DNA of 64,000 nucleotides from an uncultured Bacteroidia bacterium (GTDB lineage Bacteria > Bacteroidota > Bacteroidia > Bacteroidales > ML635J-15): the NCBI GenBank assembly GCA_902776565.1, contig CACYQN010000010.1, forward strand, positions 1 through 64,000, written 5' to 3'. Below, piece by piece: positions 62,082 through 64,000 of this stretch (its first letter is position 1; each line of letters opens with the position of its first letter). The notes beneath the pieces are model-generated. The model had not been told where the DNA came from, ran no database searches, and worked only from the letters and a program-made list of their open reading frames with translations. Both the position numbers and the translations under genes were made by a program.

Positions 62082-63191
62082 ATGAGACCTATTTATATTT
62101 GGCAACATAAAAATTGGACTGATTTCCAATGGGATAGCGGCAAAATTGAGAAATTGCTAGGCGAGGTAAGAAACATTCAAGGGAAAGTTTTCGGAACTTT
62201 TTCCATGGTCGGATTTGAAACTCAAAGCAAAACTGCACTTGAAGCAATGACGCAAGATGTTGTAATGTCATCGGAAATAGAAGGAGAACGCTTGAAAGCA
62301 GATTCGGTAAGGTCGTCACTTGCAAGACATTTGGGACTTGACTATGCAGGACTTCCCGAAAGCGACCATTATATAGAAGGTGTGGTTCAAGTGACAATTG
62401 ATGCAGTAACCAATTGTAACAAACCTCTTACAGCAGAACGACTTTTCGACTGGCACGCAGCCCTATTCCCATACGGACGTAGCGGTGCATATAAAATTAC
62501 AGTCGCCAACTGGCGACAAGGTGATGACGCAATGCTAATAGTTTCGGGAGCAATGGGTAAAGAGAAGGTACACTACCGTGCACCAGACTCTTGCCAAGTG
62601 CCTGAAGAAATGGAAAAATTTCTTGCTTGGATAAATTCAGACACACAAACAGACAGCATACTGAAAGCTGCAGTCGCCCATCTCTGGTTCGTTGCAATTC
62701 ACCCATTTGACGATGGCAACGGAAGATTAACCCGTACAATAACCGACCTGCTATTAGCCCGTTCCGACAATATGCAGCATCGGTACTACAGTCTATCGGC
62801 AGAAATCCGAAACAACAGGAAGGAGTATTACGATATTCTGGAACGGACAACCTGCGGAAAACCTGAGATAACAGAGTGGCTTATATGGTTTCTCAACTGC
62901 ACAAAACAAGCAATGGAGAAGTCTCTGGAGAAAGTAAAAACAATAGTGGAAAAGACAAAGTTCTGGGACATACATAAAGACACGCAACTAAACGAACGCC
63001 AACGCAAAATAATCAATATGCTGTGGGATGAGTTTTTCGGAAAACTTACCACCTCAAAGTGGGCAAAGATATGCAAATGCTCTCAGGACACTGCTCTCCG
63101 CGACATTCACGACCTAATTGAAAAGGGTATTCTAAAGCCATCCGAAGCAAGCGGACGCAGTAAAAATTACATTCTTGCATTTCTTGCATAA
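62082..63191 (+). CDS. Fic-family AMPylase-like protein with DUF4172 and winged helix
   Basis: 369 residues from the ATG at 62082. N-terminal DUF4172 (~1-80), in which SSEIEG (63-68) fits the inhibitory S/TxxxE-G/N helix, so it is a self-inhibited class II Fic. The Fic core has HPFDDGNGRLTR (207-218), the full active-site motif. A C-terminal winged-helix (~300-369, WAKICKCSQDTALRDI) could bind DNA. Fic proteins transfer AMP or similar groups to proteins; the target is unknown. Confidence 0.92.
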   Translation: MRPIYIWQHKNWTDFQWDSGKIEKLLGEVRNIQGKVFGTFSMVGFETQSKTALEAMTQDVVMSSEIEGERLKADSVRSSLARHLGLDYAGLPESDHYIEGVVQVTIDAVTNCNKPLTAERLFDWHAALFPYGRSGAYKITVANWRQGDDAMLIVSGAMGKEKVHYRAPDSCQVPEEMEKFLAWINSDTQTDSILKAAVAHLWFVAIHPFDDGNGRLTRTITDLLLARSDNMQHRYYSLSAEIRNNRKEYYDILERTTCGKPEITEWLIWFLNCTKQAMEKSLEKVKTIVEKTKFWDIHKDTQLNERQRKIINMLWDEFFGKLTTSKWAKICKCSQDTALRDIHDLIEKGILKPSEASGRSKNYILAFLA

Positions 63192-63274
63192 AGAAGATGT
63201 CCTGTATGTGAATTTTATTAAGGTGGGTCAAATGACCTGCTTTTTTTGTTATGATGGAGGAGGTCTGGATACAA

Positions 63275-63300
63275 AAAAAGCGAACCAAAGTTCGCTTTTT
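63275..63300 (-). terminator. terminator of tRNA-Leu
   Basis: AAAAAGCGAAC-CAAA-GTTCGCTTTTT, symmetrical, directly behind the tRNA 3' end; it can also stop transcripts from the Fic gene. Confidence 0.85.
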
Positions 63301-63302
63301 CG

Positions 63303-63387
63303 TGCCCAGGACAGGACTTGAACCTGCACGCCCTTTGTGAGCACCAGCCCCTCAAGCTGGCGTGTCTACCAATTTCACCACCTGGGC
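63303..63387 (-). tRNA. tRNA-Leu (GAG anticodon)
   Basis: 85 nt. Acceptor GCCCAGG/CCTGGGC with discriminator A; D-arm GTGAAATTGGTAGACAC; anticodon stem CCAGC/GCTGG around TTGAGGG (anticodon GAG, decoding CUC/CUU); a long variable arm typical of tRNA-Leu; T-arm GGTTCAAGTCC. CCA is not encoded. Confidence 0.95.
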
Positions 63388-63500
63388 AAACACGGGCGCA
63401 AAGGTAATGCCTTTTTTTAGATTGGCAAAGGATTATTTGATTTTTTTTTGTCATGATTTGTCGCTGATTTACTGCGCTATATGACTGAGTTGGAAAAAAT

Positions 63501-63535
63501 AGAAAAAGCGGAAACAAAATTGCTCCCGCTTTTCT
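63501..63535 (-). terminator. terminator of the PG0541-family gene
   Basis: AGAAAAAGCGG/CCCGCTTTTCT arms with T-runs on the minus strand, 30 bp beyond the stop. Confidence 0.75.
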
Positions 63536-63565
63536 CGTTATGAAATCTGTTTTCCTTTGCCTAAA

Positions 63566-63859
63566 TCAAATCATCTGCTCGATGTTCCACACAAATGCCT
63601 TTACACCGACTTCACGGTTGCGGTTGTCAAGTTTCTTTACTGTTTCGAGAAGTTCGGGAACTTTCTCGTCGGGAACAACCGTAACTATTGCCGAGTTCAT
63701 TTCCGGCCAAGTGTGGGTGCCTCGGCGCGGTTCACCATTTTTGGTGCCTCGTCCCTGCACATTTTCCCAATATGTGAAGCCTCTGATGTTCAGTGCATCG
63801 AGAATATATTCAACACGCTCGGTGTTTGCCTGGTTATATACTATGAATACTGCTTTCAT
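63566..63859 (-). CDS. PG0541-family (P-II-like) transporter-associated protein
   Basis: 97 residues. A small ferredoxin-like fold of the P-II/CutA kind (MKAVFIVYNQANTERVEY; GRGTKNGEPRRGTHTWPEMN; VTVVPDEKVPEL). The GTHTWPEMN core marks the PG0541 family, which sits beside RND efflux pumps in Bacteroidales and is thought to regulate them. A gene end on the same strand lies just upstream. Confidence 0.8.
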   Translation of the reverse strand: MKAVFIVYNQANTERVEYILDALNIRGFTYWENVQGRGTKNGEPRRGTHTWPEMNSAIVTVVPDEKVPELLETVKKLDNRNREVGVKAFVWNIEQMI

Positions 63860-63883
63860 TGTTAAATCGTTTATAAGTTTCTA

Positions 63884-63936
63884 AGTTTAACTTCGTTGAA
63901 GGCTTCGCCGTTCTCGTTGAGTAGTGGCGCGCCGCG
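63884..63936. repeat. AACGGCG-type modules
   Basis: TAACTTCGTTGAAGGCTTCG, CCGTTCTCGTTGAG and GGCGCGCCGCG, the reverse of the module arrays at 9.7 and 12.2 kb. Confidence 0.5.
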
Positions 63937-63946
63937 ACCTTACTAT

Positions 63947-64000
63947 CTATGATTTTATTTGTTCTTCATTCGTATTACCTGTTGTTTCTGCATTTTCTTC
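63947..64000 (-). CDS. C-terminal end of an unidentified protein (possibly RND pump)
   Basis: Only 17 codons and a TAG are in the window: a polar tail EENAETTGNTNEEQIKS. PG0541-family genes usually follow an RND permease whose C-terminus is cytoplasmic and polar, so that is the best guess. The sequence itself does not prove it. Confidence 0.35.
   Translation of the reverse strand, partial: EENAETTGNTNEEQIKS

Overview
The window reads as chromosomal DNA from a member of the Bacteroidales. Seven proteins carry type IX secretion (T9SS) C-terminal sorting domains. There is a PorE-like OmpA protein, promoter-like TAnnTTTG -7 boxes without Shine-Dalgarno leaders, a Fibrobacter-type paralogous-domain lipoprotein, a PG0541-family protein, and a zapA - 6S RNA - rny arrangement. 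Several features point to Porphyromonas-like secreted biology, but gene content and order do not let me name a genus.

Left part (1-9.4 kb, all minus strand): an Arg-gingipain-like C25 protease, then a peptidylarginine deiminase of the Porphyromonas type, then an exported protein ending in a complete peptide deformylase domain, then a MORN-repeat protein and the start of a UvrA paralogue. Together these could cut peptides after Arg, citrullinate the new C-terminal Arg, and act on formylated N-termini outside the cytoplasm. I regard this as the most interesting system in the window. 10-17.4 kb: a SulP anion transporter, then two T9SS cargo proteins with near-identical sorting domains.

17.5-30.9 kb: a nuclease-family gene split by a mobile repeat, a frameshifted endonuclease/exonuclease/phosphatase-family gene, a REP-associated transposase (RAYT) whose own coding sequence holds two palindromes, a NucA-type nuclease, anmK, a tandem universal stress protein, small exported proteins, a nucleoside hydrolase-FmdE fusion, an SDR enzyme, CstA and a DUF4197 lipoprotein. 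31-43 kb (minus): a sugar-nucleotide epimerase, rny, 6S RNA, zapA, a coiled-coil partner, two tandem secreted TPR-CHAT proteins and cysS. 43.3-53.2 kb: three consecutive T9SS proteins (fibronectin/cleaved-adhesin, C10 peptidase, and a 1765-residue repeat protein) that share their last modules.

53.4-64 kb: a GNAT acetyltransferase, rpsA, an AT-rich run of small lipoprotein genes including one broken by a 25-bp tandem duplication, the PorE-like gene, thiL, a Fic protein under a perfect palindrome, tRNA-Leu(GAG), and a PG0541-family gene. Intergenic DNA throughout is full of repeats: at least six copies of an element bounded by GTCATTCCGCAA, two inverted-repeat MITE types, and short modules rich in GGC..GCC or AGACT..AGTCT hairpins.
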